Positions 40,348 through 48,389 of a stretch of DNA of 64,000 nt are shown here, in pieces (the first letter of the stretch is position 1; each line of letters opens with the position of its first letter). The stretch spans positions 716,458 to 780,457 of the forward strand of contig NZ_KV917369.1 of NCBI RefSeq assembly GCF_002019595.1. Reading direction: 5' to 3'. The translations under genes and the position numbers were made by a program. The notes below the pieces were generated by a model. The model made no database searches, was not told where the DNA came from, and was given only the letters and a program-made list of their open reading frames with translations. The DNA comes from Priestia abyssalis. Lineage in GTDB: Bacteria > Bacillota > Bacilli > Bacillales > Bacillaceae_H.

Positions 40348-41619
40348 ATGAATACTTACAATCCGAAGTATCCATTCATAGATAAAATGGGGATTCCATC
40401 AAATCTATTTTGGGGTTATATCGGTATTATTGTTTTTATGATTGGAGACGGTTTGGAGCAAGGCTGGCTGTCGCCATATTTGGTTGAGCAGGGTTTGACG
40501 ATGGAAAAGTCAGCTTTTTTATTTACGGTCTATGGGGTTACTGTGTCTGTCTCTTCTTGGTTTTCCGGTGTGTTTGTGCAAAACTGGGGCCCAAGGAAAG
40601 CGATGACATATGGTTTGGTTTCTTTTATCATAGGATCGATTGCTTTTATCGCTATCGGAATTCCACAGATGAACTATTCTATATTATTGCTGGGTTACGC
40701 CTTAAGAGGTTTTGGGTATCCTTTATTTGCTTACTCATTTTTAGTGTGGGTTTCTTATCGAACTCCGCAAAATATGTTGGGAAGAGCCGTAGGCTGGTTC
40801 TGGTTTGTCTTTGAACTGGGACTGAGCGTAATTGGGGCATTTTATTCTAGTTATGCAGTGACGGCTATTGGAGAAATTGCGACTTTATGGAGCGCTTTGG
40901 TATTTGTTGTTGTAGGTTCTATATTTGCTTTGATCGTGAACAAGGATAAGTTTGAAGGGCAAAAAACGGCAAGCGACAGCAAAGTGAAGGAATTGCTTAA
41001 GGGGGTTACCATCGCTTTTGAAAATCCCAAAGTTGGTATTGGCGGAGTTGTTAAGATTATTAACTCAACGGCTAAATTTGGTTTTGTTATCTTTTTACCT
41101 ACCTATATGACGAAGTTCGGCTTTTCTGTTAGTGAATGGCTTAAAATTTGGGGTACACTTTTCTTTGTAAATATTGTTTTTAACATTATTTTTGGAATTG
41201 TGGGAGATAAGCTGGGCTGGAAGAACACGATTATGTGGTTTGGCGGAGTAGGCTGCGGAATCGTTACCCTTGCTTTTTATTATGTACCTCAATTGGTGGG
41301 GCATAACTATTGGACGATGTTATTAGTAGCGTGCTGTTATGGCGTTACAATGGCCGGTTATGTGCCTCTTACAGCGTTGGTACCTTCCCTGGCCCCGGAC
41401 AATAAGGGGGCAGCCATGTCTGTCCTGAACCTTGGATCTGGATTAGCTGCCTTTGTAGGGCCATTAATTGTCACTTTATTTATCGGAAGCTTAGGGGTAG
41501 GCGGCGTAATGTGGATTTTTGCAGGTTTATATTTCCTTGGCGCTTTCTTAACCAAATTTCTAACGCTTCCAACAGTAGATGAAACGACAGAAGATGAATT
41601 ATTAAGGCAAGCAAACTAG
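40348..41619 (+). CDS. MFS polyol permease (RbtT/DalT- or IolF-like)
   Basis: Twelve-helix importer, 423 residues. IPSNLFWGYIGIIVFMIGDGLEQGWLSPYL at the N-terminus is the pattern of ribitol/arabitol permeases and IolF-like proteins. The A-motif-like loop reads GVFVQNWGPRKAMTYG; the C-terminal half has GIVGDKLGWKNTIMWFGG. It therefore differs from the sugar-porter IolT at 21116 and may give this locus a second route for inositol isomers or other polyols. The substrate is inferred from context. A very strong terminator follows. Confidence 0.8.
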   Translation: MNTYNPKYPFIDKMGIPSNLFWGYIGIIVFMIGDGLEQGWLSPYLVEQGLTMEKSAFLFTVYGVTVSVSSWFSGVFVQNWGPRKAMTYGLVSFIIGSIAFIAIGIPQMNYSILLLGYALRGFGYPLFAYSFLVWVSYRTPQNMLGRAVGWFWFVFELGLSVIGAFYSSYAVTAIGEIATLWSALVFVVVGSIFALIVNKDKFEGQKTASDSKVKELLKGVTIAFENPKVGIGGVVKIINSTAKFGFVIFLPTYMTKFGFSVSEWLKIWGTLFFVNIVFNIIFGIVGDKLGWKNTIMWFGGVGCGIVTLAFYYVPQLVGHNYWTMLLVACCYGVTMAGYVPLTALVPSLAPDNKGAAMSVLNLGSGLAAFVGPLIVTLFIGSLGVGGVMWIFAGLYFLGAFLTKFLTLPTVDETTEDELLRQAN

Positions 41620-41637
41620 AATAAAGACTATTATAGG

Positions 41638-41690
41638 GAGGGTGACTCAAAAGGTATACTTTTATACCTTTTGAGTCACCCTCTTTACGG
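41638..41690 (+). terminator. Terminator of the second iol region
   Basis: Perfect 21-bp stem (41638-41658 with 41663-41683; ends GAGGGTGACTC and GAGTCACCCTC) with a CTTT loop and following TTTA. The strongest terminator in the window. Confidence 0.85.
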
Positions 41691-41808
41691 TCATTGTTCT
41701 TCAACTCCCATGAAATTATATTTCTGTAGCTTCGGAAAAAAGGCAATACTAAAGAAGACGCAGCTCATTTATTAAAAAAAGATACAGCGCCTAATATCGA
41801 TATTTTAT

Positions 41809-42200
41809 CATTTTAGGCGAGAAGACTCCCACTTCCATTTTGTGCAGGGCGTAGCCCAAAAATAAGTGGGAGATGAATCGCCTTTTTGTGTAGTGAAACA
41901 CTTGTTCTTATGGTGTAATCTTCCTGTACAGGTTGTTCTTTGAAAACTGAAGATATAAAGGTTGTGACAGGAAAAACGTCTGTCACGTAAAATCTTCAAC
42001 GTTCAGTCGCCCCGCATGTATCGAAGTAGCAAAAACCAAGCAGAATAGAACGTGCGGTGAGTTCAACGCACAAGATTCTAAAAAGTGTTCCCCGTAGGGA
42101 CTACGGGCAGAGCCTGCTCCATAACTGGTGGATATACTAGTGTTCGCAGGAATCCTCCACTTCAAATTTTCGTTAGAAAATTAAGTGGTGGGTAGTTCAA
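41809..42200 (+). mobile_element. IS200/IS605-type non-autonomous element (PATE-like)
   Basis: About 390 bp without a transposase gene. Left-end hairpin ACTCCCACTT...AAGTGGGAG (41827-41874), then GATGAATCGCC as in IS200/IS605 left ends. The right end has AATCCTCCACTTC...TTAAGTGGTGGGTAGTTCAA (42153-42200), the usual subterminal hairpin of this family. No terminal inverted repeats or target duplication are seen, as expected. A TTTAT precedes the proposed left boundary. The middle is rich in stem-loops (GACAG...CTGTC; GCGTT and CCCGTAGGGACTACGGG), possibly a remaining guide-RNA-like scaffold. Boundaries are estimates. Confidence 0.6.
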
Positions 42201-42622
42201 TAGTTGTTTCCGACAATGAAATGATCAGCTTTAATGTGAACTAAAACTGTACCTGGCAAGACAGAATCTCCTTTTTTTACATTAATAGTATTAATAATAC
42301 CACTTATACCTACTGCCAATTGTTCTAACGTGCCATTTTCAGTTTTAATTATAAATAATGGTTCCCATTCATATATTCTGTGATTGGGCTCAATAAATAT
42401 TTCTTCTATAGTTCCATAAGAAGGACTTACTACTATTTCGTTATCTAACCAACCGTATGTGGGAAGGTCACGCTTAATCATTAGAACATCATCCGTTTTA
42501 TTATAGGAATCTTGCAGTTTTTCAAGGATCTTTTGCTGCCAAGATGTATCACCAATACTTCCAGCATAAAGATACAAATCTAAATAATCATTTACCCATA
42601 AGTGTGTCTCTTTAATGCCCAT
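42197..42622 (-). CDS. Uncharacterised protein with barrel-sandwich (biotinyl/lipoyl-like) fold
   Basis: 141 residues of unknown function. Residues about 62-135 read like two half-motifs of a biotinyl/lipoyl barrel: VVSPSYGTIEEIFI...EPLFIIK and GISGIINTINVKKGDSVLPGTVLVHI. The Lys that would be biotinylated or lipoylated at the turn is absent (LAVGISG), so it is unlikely to carry a cofactor. The N-terminal 60 residues are helical and unrecognised. The gene overlaps the upstream small gene by about 30 bp. Its TGA stop lies in the right end of the IS605-like element, so the insertion has rewritten its last codon or two. Confidence 0.55.
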   Translation of the reverse strand: MGIKETHLWVNDYLDLYLYAGSIGDTSWQQKILEKLQDSYNKTDDVLMIKRDLPTYGWLDNEIVVSPSYGTIEEIFIEPNHRIYEWEPLFIIKTENGTLEQLAVGISGIINTINVKKGDSVLPGTVLVHIKADHFIVGNNY

Positions 42623-42789
42623 AATAGTTCCTCCCTGTATCTTTCAAATCTATTTTCTATTTCGTAGACAATATGAGTCACGTATTCTACATCGGTAAAA
42701 GAATGGGTCTTCCTTTCATGAAGTTTGTGGTATAACAAAAAGCCAGTTATATCATTATAAAGCAAACGATATAACTGGCTTTTCTCCAC
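42592..42789 (-). CDS. Small uncharacterised protein
   Basis: Up to 65 residues from a GTG at 42789; overlaps the following gene, which suggests translational coupling. Charged, helical (SFTDVEYVTHIVYEIENRFE). The first 15 codons are encoded by one arm of a 16-bp hairpin (42739-42783), which is unusual for a coding start; the true start may lie further inside or the gene may be truncated by the hairpin element. No family recognised. Confidence 0.35.
   Translation of the reverse strand: MEKSQLYRLLYNDITGFLLYHKLHERKTHSFTDVEYVTHIVYEIENRFERYREELLWALKRHTYG
42738..42784. terminator. Strong inverted repeat, possible bidirectional terminator
   Basis: AAAAGCCAGTTATATC and GATATAACTGGCTTTT pair perfectly around a 14-base loop, with T-rich flank on the minus-strand side (TTTTTG). 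It lies at the 5' end of the small minus-strand gene, so attenuation is possible. Confidence 0.5.
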
Positions 42790-43243
42790 TGATGGCTCCT
42801 TTATATGGAAGTCCCATGGATTTTTCAGTTATTATAAATATAGTCTAATTTTAAATTTAACTCTCAATAATTAATCTTTTTAAAGTCTAGGATTATTAAT
42901 AATAGTATAGAAATCTTGTATAAAAGTCAATTTAATTTTCTGAATTTTTCATCATTTTTTGATATGCTATAAAAAAGAGATTCATTTTGATTATAATTTA
43001 GAGAGAATAAATGGCTTTTGGTACGGCGGGCTATACGGCTTGTTTAATTCTAGATTATGATGTAATTCCAAACAACTTATATATAAATCCAAAATCAATT
43101 AGAGTTTATACATAAACTATTCCCAATAGCTTTATGATGCAGAAGAAAGGGATTCAAGCAGCTTCTGTATTACCCAAAATTTATTTTTGCATCAGAACTA
43201 GAAAATCATATACAATAATGGGTGGTAGAATGGAGGAAGAAAA
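42790..43243. other. AT-rich intergenic region
   Basis: About 450 bp between the minus-strand pair and the TetR gene. Apart from the short oxidoreductase fragment at 43011 I see no gene. GGAGGAAG before 43244 is the TetR ribosome site. Confidence 0.5.
43011..43115 (+). pseudogene. Fragment of a YhdH/AcuI-like (acryloyl-CoA reductase) gene
   Basis: A 34-codon frame starting MAFGTAGYTACLILD. AMAxGTAGFTA is the hallmark of the YhdH/AcuI branch of zinc-type medium-chain dehydrogenases. In-frame stops precede it and the similarity ends after about 20 residues. A deletion remnant beside a CoA-thioester gene cluster is likely, but the match is short. Confidence 0.35.
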
Positions 43244-43858
43244 ATGACTGAAAAACCGGTTCGAGATAGAATCATTGAAACTGCCTTACATCTTTTTGAA
43301 AAATATGGGTACCATGGAGTAGCTGTAAACAAAATTATCGAGGAAAGCGGGACTTCAAAAGGGGGATTTTACCATAATTTCAAGTCAAAGGATGAGTTGC
43401 TTTTTATTATTCATGATACTTTTATTACCCATGCTTTAGATAAAGCTAAAGAAGCTTGTGGAAAATGGGTTACACCAACAGAACGTCTATATCATATTAT
43501 TAAATCGTATGCAAAGATTTTCCATTTATATAAACCTCATCAAACTGTATTTTATCAAGACAGTAGTTACTTATCGAAGGAATATTTTGAAACAATCAGC
43601 AGGAAGCGTGACCAGTATAGGAATATGATATTTGAAATCATTCAGGACGGAATACAGGCTGGTGAGTTTCGACCAAACCTACCCGTACCTATTATTGGGA
43701 TGTCCATTTTCGGTATGGTGAATTGGACTTATAAATGGTATAAACCTAATGGACAATATTCCAGTGAAGAAATTGCAAGTGTTTATGCTGATTTTACATT
43801 AAATTCTATAATGACAGATGAGGCAAAAAAGAATCATCAGTTTTCCCCATTTTTTTAG
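43244..43858 (+). CDS. TetR/AcrR-family transcriptional regulator
   Basis: Repressor of 204 residues. The N-terminal helix-turn-helix (about 8-54) reads DRIIETALHLFEKYGYHGVAVNKIIEESGTSKGGFYHNFKSKDEL in two overlapping pieces, with GTSKGGFYHNF as the recognition helix. The C-terminal domain resembles that of fatty-acid/acyl-CoA-responsive TetR proteins (TetR_C; QTVFYQDSSYLSKEYFETI). It is encoded just before an array of AGACCGATCGGTCT palindromes and the CoA-thioester operon, so it very likely represses that operon until a CoA-ester or acid binds. The ligand is inferred. Confidence 0.87.
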   Translation: MTEKPVRDRIIETALHLFEKYGYHGVAVNKIIEESGTSKGGFYHNFKSKDELLFIIHDTFITHALDKAKEACGKWVTPTERLYHIIKSYAKIFHLYKPHQTVFYQDSSYLSKEYFETISRKRDQYRNMIFEIIQDGIQAGEFRPNLPVPIIGMSIFGMVNWTYKWYKPNGQYSSEEIASVYADFTLNSIMTDEAKKNHQFSPFF

Positions 43859-43966
43859 AATCAAACCTTATGTAAGATTCAATGATGCTGTTAGATAAAA
43901 AATTGCTCAATTTTTAGTGAGCTACTTTATTATAGTTTTTCTCTACTATTTTAAAAACAAAAACTA

Positions 43967-43995
43967 TTGACTTCATGGTATTAGTGTTATAGTAT
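43967..43995 (+). promoter_or_regulatory. Putative promoter of the CoA-thioester operon
   Basis: TTGACT (43967-43972), 17-bp spacer, TAGTAT (43990-43995). The first TetR-type palindrome starts 15 bp after the -10. The transcript would have a leader of about 470 bases containing all five operator repeats. Confidence 0.5.
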
Positions 43996-44002
43996 TAAAT
44001 AA

Positions 44003-44395
44003 ACCCGATGAGACCGATCGGTCTGTTCACTGATTATCATTAGCATCATTGATTTTTACTCTTAATAGAATTGCTTTTTTTTAACCTGATGAGACCGATT
44101 GGTCTGTGTATTGATTATCATCAGCATCATTGATTTTTACTCTTAATGGAATTGCTTTTTTTTAACCTGATGAGACCGAATGGTCTGTGTATTGATTATC
44201 ATCAGCATCATTGATTTTTACTCTTAATAGAATTGCTTTTTTTTAGTCTGGTGAGACCGAATGGTCTGTGTGTTGATTATTATCAACATCATTAATTTTT
44301 AGTCCTAATACAATTGTTTTTTTTAACCTGATGAGACCAATCGGTCTATGTATTGATCATCAATATAATCATCGGTCTTTATTCTTAATAAGAAT
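44003..44395 (+). repeat. Five tandem 81-bp units, each with a TetR-type operator
   Basis: Palindromes AGACCGATCGGTCT (44011), AGACCGATTGGTCT (44092), AGACCGAATGGTCT (44173 and 44254) and AGACCAATCGGTCT (44334) recur every 81, 81, 81 and 80 bp. The spacers are also repeated: TTGATTATCATCAGCATCATT, TTTTTACTCTTAATAGAATTG and a run of eight Ts. The fifth unit is the most diverged. No such repeat appears elsewhere in the window. Confidence 0.9.
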
Positions 44396-44477
44396 ATCGA
44401 AAAAAGGACCACTATTTTACCAGGGAAAAAGTTGGCGCGAAACTTGTATAAACAAATAGGCAAAGGGAGGAATTACA

Positions 44478-45632
44478 TTGTTAAATTTTACATTCACAGA
44501 AGAACAGGATCATTTTCGCAAGATATTGAAAGAATTTGCGAAGGATGAGCTGCTTCCCCATTATACAAAGTGGGATCGGGAAGGGATTACTCCAAGGCAT
44601 TTGTGGAAGAAGCTTGGGGAGTTGGGAGTGAATGGTCTGCGGATTCCGGTTGAATATGGCGGCAGCGGTGCCGACTGCGTAATGACGGGAATTGCCGCAG
44701 AGGAGATTGGTAGAGGTGACTTCAATCTTACCTATGCGGTCATGCTGAATGCACTGATTGGCGAAATTATTAATAATCATGCAAATGAGGAGTTAAAACA
44801 GGAGTGGCTGCCTAAGATCGCCAGCGGTGAAAAGATTGTCGGGATTGCCATTACGGAGCCATCCGCTGGAACGGATGCTGGCGGGATAAAGTCAACAGCT
44901 GTACGCAAAGGAAACGTGTATGTCCTTAACGGAGAAAAGTCAGGAATCAGCGTAGCAACATGCGGCGATGCCTTTATTATATTCGCAAAAACAAATCCTG
45001 AATTGGGTAACCGTGGAATTAGTGCATTTATTGTTCCTGCAGATCTTCCTGGGGTTGAATGTAAAGGATACGAAGATATGGGTAATATTCCAATTGGCAG
45101 GGGTTCCATCTATTTAACGGATGTAGAAGTTCCAGAGGAGAACTTGATTGGTCTCGAGAACAAAGGGTTTTCTCAAGTGATGAATGGGTTTGATCTTAGC
45201 CGCTTGTTGATAGGGCTGCAATGTATTGGAGCGGCCTCACAGAGTATTGACGAGACAATTGAGCACGTGAAAATGAGACATTCTTTTGGGAAACCGTTAG
45301 CAACGTATCAAGGAGTCTCATTCCCAATCGTGACTCATTATACTCAATTAGAGCTTGTGAAGTGGCAGGCATATCGCGGACTCTGGCTTCGTGATCAAGG
45401 GTTGAAGCACACGAAAGAGTCAGCATCTGTGAAGTGGTTAGGTCCAAAATACAGCATGGAAGCTATTCATGAATGTTTATTGTTGAATGGTCATTATGCT
45501 TATACGAAGGAAATGGCTCATGAACAACGTTTACGCGACGTAATTGGTTTAGAAATTGGGGATGGTACAGCCCAAGCTAATCAGATGGTTATTGCCAAAG
45601 ATATAATCGGCAAAGAATTCCGCTCTTATTAA
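44478..45632 (+). CDS. Acyl-CoA dehydrogenase (candidate cyclohexanecarboxyl-CoA dehydrogenase)
   Basis: FAD enzyme that introduces a 2,3 double bond into an acyl-CoA and passes electrons to EtfAB. 384 residues with the three ACAD domains; signature IAITEPSAGTDAGG (about 133-146). In the C-terminal site where MCAD-type enzymes have catalytic Glu (YEGT), this protein has IGDGTAQANQ, so Asp is the candidate base, as reported for cyclohexanecarboxyl-CoA dehydrogenases. TTG start, seven bases after GGGAGG. First gene behind the TetR operator array. AliB-like role is inferred mainly from the neighbouring BadI-, AliA- and BadH-like genes. Confidence 0.82.
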   Translation: MLNFTFTEEQDHFRKILKEFAKDELLPHYTKWDREGITPRHLWKKLGELGVNGLRIPVEYGGSGADCVMTGIAAEEIGRGDFNLTYAVMLNALIGEIINNHANEELKQEWLPKIASGEKIVGIAITEPSAGTDAGGIKSTAVRKGNVYVLNGEKSGISVATCGDAFIIFAKTNPELGNRGISAFIVPADLPGVECKGYEDMGNIPIGRGSIYLTDVEVPEENLIGLENKGFSQVMNGFDLSRLLIGLQCIGAASQSIDETIEHVKMRHSFGKPLATYQGVSFPIVTHYTQLELVKWQAYRGLWLRDQGLKHTKESASVKWLGPKYSMEAIHECLLLNGHYAYTKEMAHEQRLRDVIGLEIGDGTAQANQMVIAKDIIGKEFRSY

Positions 45633-45724
45633 ACTAGCAGGATGTATTGTATGGAGAATGTAGATAGTAACTTTATGAGTCAAATAATCCTATAACTACT
45701 ATAAAGATGGAAGGTGTAATTACG

Positions 45725-46564
45725 ATGGAACTAACGAATCTTTTAAATGAAAAAACGAATGCGATGGAATTAACAGATGTTTTGTATGAAAAAATAAATG
45801 GGATTGCGAAAATTACGATTAACCGGCCGAAAGTCTACAATGCTTTTCGGGCAAGAACGATTCAGGAATTAATCTGGTCTTTCCGCGATGCATGGGATGA
45901 TAACAGAATTGGTGTGGTGATTTTAACTGGAGCTGGGGAAAAGGCATTTTGTGTAGGGGGTGATCAAAAAGAAAAAGGAGACGAAGGTGGATATGATTAT
46001 TCCGGAGGTTTAGGAGGCGGCATCGGTCTGGAGGTAGAGAACCTGCATCAAACGATCCGCAATATTCCAAAGCCAGTCATTGCAGCGGTTAATGGATTTG
46101 CGATAGGGGGCGGACATGTACTTCATGTTATTTGTGATTTAACGATTGCCTCTGAAACGGCAAAGTTCGGCCAAAGTGGTCCTAAGGTAGGGAGCTATGA
46201 TGCCGGGTTCGGTTCTGCTTATTTGGCTAGGCTTGTCGGAGAAAAGAAAGCACGGGAAATCTGGTATTTATGTGAACAATATACTGCACAAGAAGCAAAA
46301 GAAATGGGACTCGTGAACAAAATCGTTCCTGCCGATCAGTTACAACAAGCAGCTGAAGAGTGGGCCGAAAAGATTCTTGAAAAGAGCCCGACAGCGCTTA
46401 AAATGCTTAAATACTCCTTTAATGCGGACAGTGCGAACATCCAAGGGATTTCCCAGCTATCGATGAGTAGTTTAGCGATGTTTTACAACACAGAAGAGTC
46501 AGAAGAAGGAAAGAATGCCTTTCTTGAAAAAAGGCCAGTAGATTTCAAGAAATTTAGAAAGTAA
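45725..46564 (+). CDS. BadI/MenB-like enoyl-CoA hydratase-family hydrolase
   Basis: Crotonase-fold enzyme, 279 residues. It has the MenB/BadI pattern rather than that of ordinary hydratases: [37 protein letters not shown] (oxyanion hole), [25 protein letters not shown] with the catalytic Asp and [15 protein letters not shown]. BadI hydrolyses 2-ketocyclohexanecarboxyl-CoA to pimeloyl-CoA; MenB does a ring-closing Dieckmann reaction in menaquinone synthesis. Context (CoA ligase, SDR, ACADs) favours the ring-opening role. Start at ATG 45725, eight bases after AAGGTG; an ATG at 45707 is also in frame. Confidence 0.8.
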   Translation: MELTNLLNEKTNAMELTDVLYEKINGIAKITINRPKVYNAFRARTIQELIWSFRDAWDDNRIGVVILTGAGEKAFCVGGDQKEKGDEGGYDYSGGLGGGIGLEVENLHQTIRNIPKPVIAAVNGFAIGGGHVLHVICDLTIASETAKFGQSGPKVGSYDAGFGSAYLARLVGEKKAREIWYLCEQYTAQEAKEMGLVNKIVPADQLQQAAEEWAEKILEKSPTALKMLKYSFNADSANIQGISQLSMSSLAMFYNTEESEEGKNAFLEKRPVDFKKFRK

Positions 46565-46582
46565 TTAGGAGGATGGGAATTA

Positions 46583-48220
46583 GTGAAATCAGGCACGATT
46601 TTGAGTCAAGAATATGTGGAGAAATACCAGTCTATTTGGCCGAATCGAACGATTTTAGATTATTTAAATGATGCGATAGCAAAGGATCCAGAAAAGGTAG
46701 CGATTGTTGATAAAAAGAGCCGCTATACATATGGGCAGCTCGGCAAACTGGTTGATCGAGTCGCTTTGGGTCTATTGGATTTAGGGTTGGGAAAGGGAGA
46801 TGTTATCTCTTTTCAACTGCCTAACTGGAATGAATTCATTATTCTTCATTATGCAGTAACTAGAATAGGTGCTATCAGCAATCCCCTCGTTCCCATTTAT
46901 CGTGACCGGGAAATTGGCTATATGGTAGGTATGGCTGAATCTAAAATGATTGTCGTTCCCGATAAGTTCCGGGGATTTGATTATCCGGCAATGATTGAGA
47001 GACTCAGACATCAATGGCCTTCGATGGAGCATGTTTATGTCGTTGGTGAAGAAGTGCCAAGCAATATGAAAGCGTTCTCGGCGTTGCTTGAGGAGCCGTG
47101 GGAAGAACGTAAGGATATAGCCTTACTGGATGAAATTGTCCATGACCCGAATGATGTGACAGAAATTATTTTTACTTCGGGAACGACGGGAAACCCGAAG
47201 GGAGTCATGCACACACATAATACTCTCTGTGTTTCAACGGATTACTGGATTGACCGATTACGCTTAACTCCCGATGATGTTATGTTCACAGCATCGACTT
47301 TTGCTCATCAAACTGGATTTGGATATGGGGTACGTCTCCCGACCCATTATGCAGGAACAGGTGTTTATCAAGATATTTGGAATCCAAAAGGATTTATCGA
47401 ACTGGTTGAGAAGGAGAGAATTACTTTTACTGCAGGTGCCACTCCATTCCTGCAAGATACGGTTCAATTGGATGGAATAGAGAATTACAATATTAGTTCG
47501 TTACGTATTTTTGTAGCCTTAGGAGCTCCGATTCCGAGACAGCTCGTAAAAGAAGCTGCCGAAAAAGTCTCATTCAAAATATTGTCAGGATGGGGACAAA
47601 CCGAAGATGGTCTGGTGACCTTGACGCGGCTCGAAGATTCAGACGAAAAGCTGACGAGTACGGACGGTGTCCCTTTTCCAGGAATGGAAGTGAAAGTAGT
47701 CGATCTTGAAGGAGAGATATGTGCTCCTAATGAAGAAGGCGATTTACTTGCCAGAGGTCCTGCCATGTTTGTCGGGTATTTGAAGCGCTTAGAGGAAACG
47801 ATTGCTGAGCATCAGGACGGATGGTTCATTACAGGAGACCGTGCAGTGATGGATGAGGATGGATATATCCGAATTGCCGGTCGAAATAAAGATATTATCA
47901 TTCGCGGTGGTGAAAATATTCCAGTCACTTATGTGGAAAATGTGTTGTACGAACATCCAGATATTTCGGATGTGCAGGTCGTTGCGGTTCCGGATCCTCG
48001 TCTTCAGGAAAAAGCTTGCGCATGCATCTGTATGAAACCGGGTAAATCCCCGCTTACCATGGATTTGTTGAAGGAATTTCTAGAGGGAAAAGGTGTAGCA
48101 AAACAGTACTGGCCAGAACATCTTGAAATTATGGAAGAATTCCCACGTACCGCAAGTGGGAAAGTTCAGAAATTTCTCCTTAGAGAAATGATAGACGAGC
48201 AGAGAAGCAACAAGGTATAG
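46583..48220 (+). CDS. AMP-forming acyl-CoA ligase (AliA-like)
   Basis: Activates a carboxylic acid to its CoA ester with ATP. ANL superfamily, 545 residues: P-loop IIFTSGTTGNPKGVMHTHN (about residues 195-213), adenine motif GWGQTEDGLVTL, TGDRAVMDEDGYI, hinge RIAGRNKDIIIRGGENI, and the catalytic Lys in TASGKVQKF near the C-terminus. GTG start ten bases after AGGAGG. The sequence style is like the cyclohexanecarboxylate-CoA ligase/medium-chain branch, and the pathway context agrees, but the acid is not proven. Confidence 0.85.
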   Translation: MKSGTILSQEYVEKYQSIWPNRTILDYLNDAIAKDPEKVAIVDKKSRYTYGQLGKLVDRVALGLLDLGLGKGDVISFQLPNWNEFIILHYAVTRIGAISNPLVPIYRDREIGYMVGMAESKMIVVPDKFRGFDYPAMIERLRHQWPSMEHVYVVGEEVPSNMKAFSALLEEPWEERKDIALLDEIVHDPNDVTEIIFTSGTTGNPKGVMHTHNTLCVSTDYWIDRLRLTPDDVMFTASTFAHQTGFGYGVRLPTHYAGTGVYQDIWNPKGFIELVEKERITFTAGATPFLQDTVQLDGIENYNISSLRIFVALGAPIPRQLVKEAAEKVSFKILSGWGQTEDGLVTLTRLEDSDEKLTSTDGVPFPGMEVKVVDLEGEICAPNEEGDLLARGPAMFVGYLKRLEETIAEHQDGWFITGDRAVMDEDGYIRIAGRNKDIIIRGGENIPVTYVENVLYEHPDISDVQVVAVPDPRLQEKACACICMKPGKSPLTMDLLKEFLEGKGVAKQYWPEHLEIMEEFPRTASGKVQKFLLREMIDEQRSNKV

Positions 48221-48270
48221 GAGAAGAGCAGACTAAAAATATTCTCGAAAACCAGTAAAGTATAAGTTCG

Positions 48271-48324
48271 TAGTAAGCGCTTGCAATAGGTGGCGAAGTA
48301 GTAAGTTTTTAGTAAGCGCTTACG
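48271..48324 (+). promoter_or_regulatory. Two AGCGCT/cre-like sites between the ligase and SDR genes
   Basis: TAGTAAGCGCTTGCA (48271-48285) and TAGTAAGCGCTTACG (48310-48324) sit in 170 bp of non-coding sequence, inside a direct repeat with period 39. The first fits the cre consensus at 14 of 15 positions. Catabolite control of the downstream genes is possible. Confidence 0.5.
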
Positions 48325-48389
48325 ACAAACTGAATTAAAAAACGTGAGTAAACAATGACTGGTAGATAAAAAAGAAAACGGAGGAATGC

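Noticed and set aside
44003..44395. Regular repeats that might be a CRISPR array
   Set aside because: The whole 81-bp unit is repeated, including the spacers, and the core is a TetR-type palindrome. There are no unique spacers and no cas genes.
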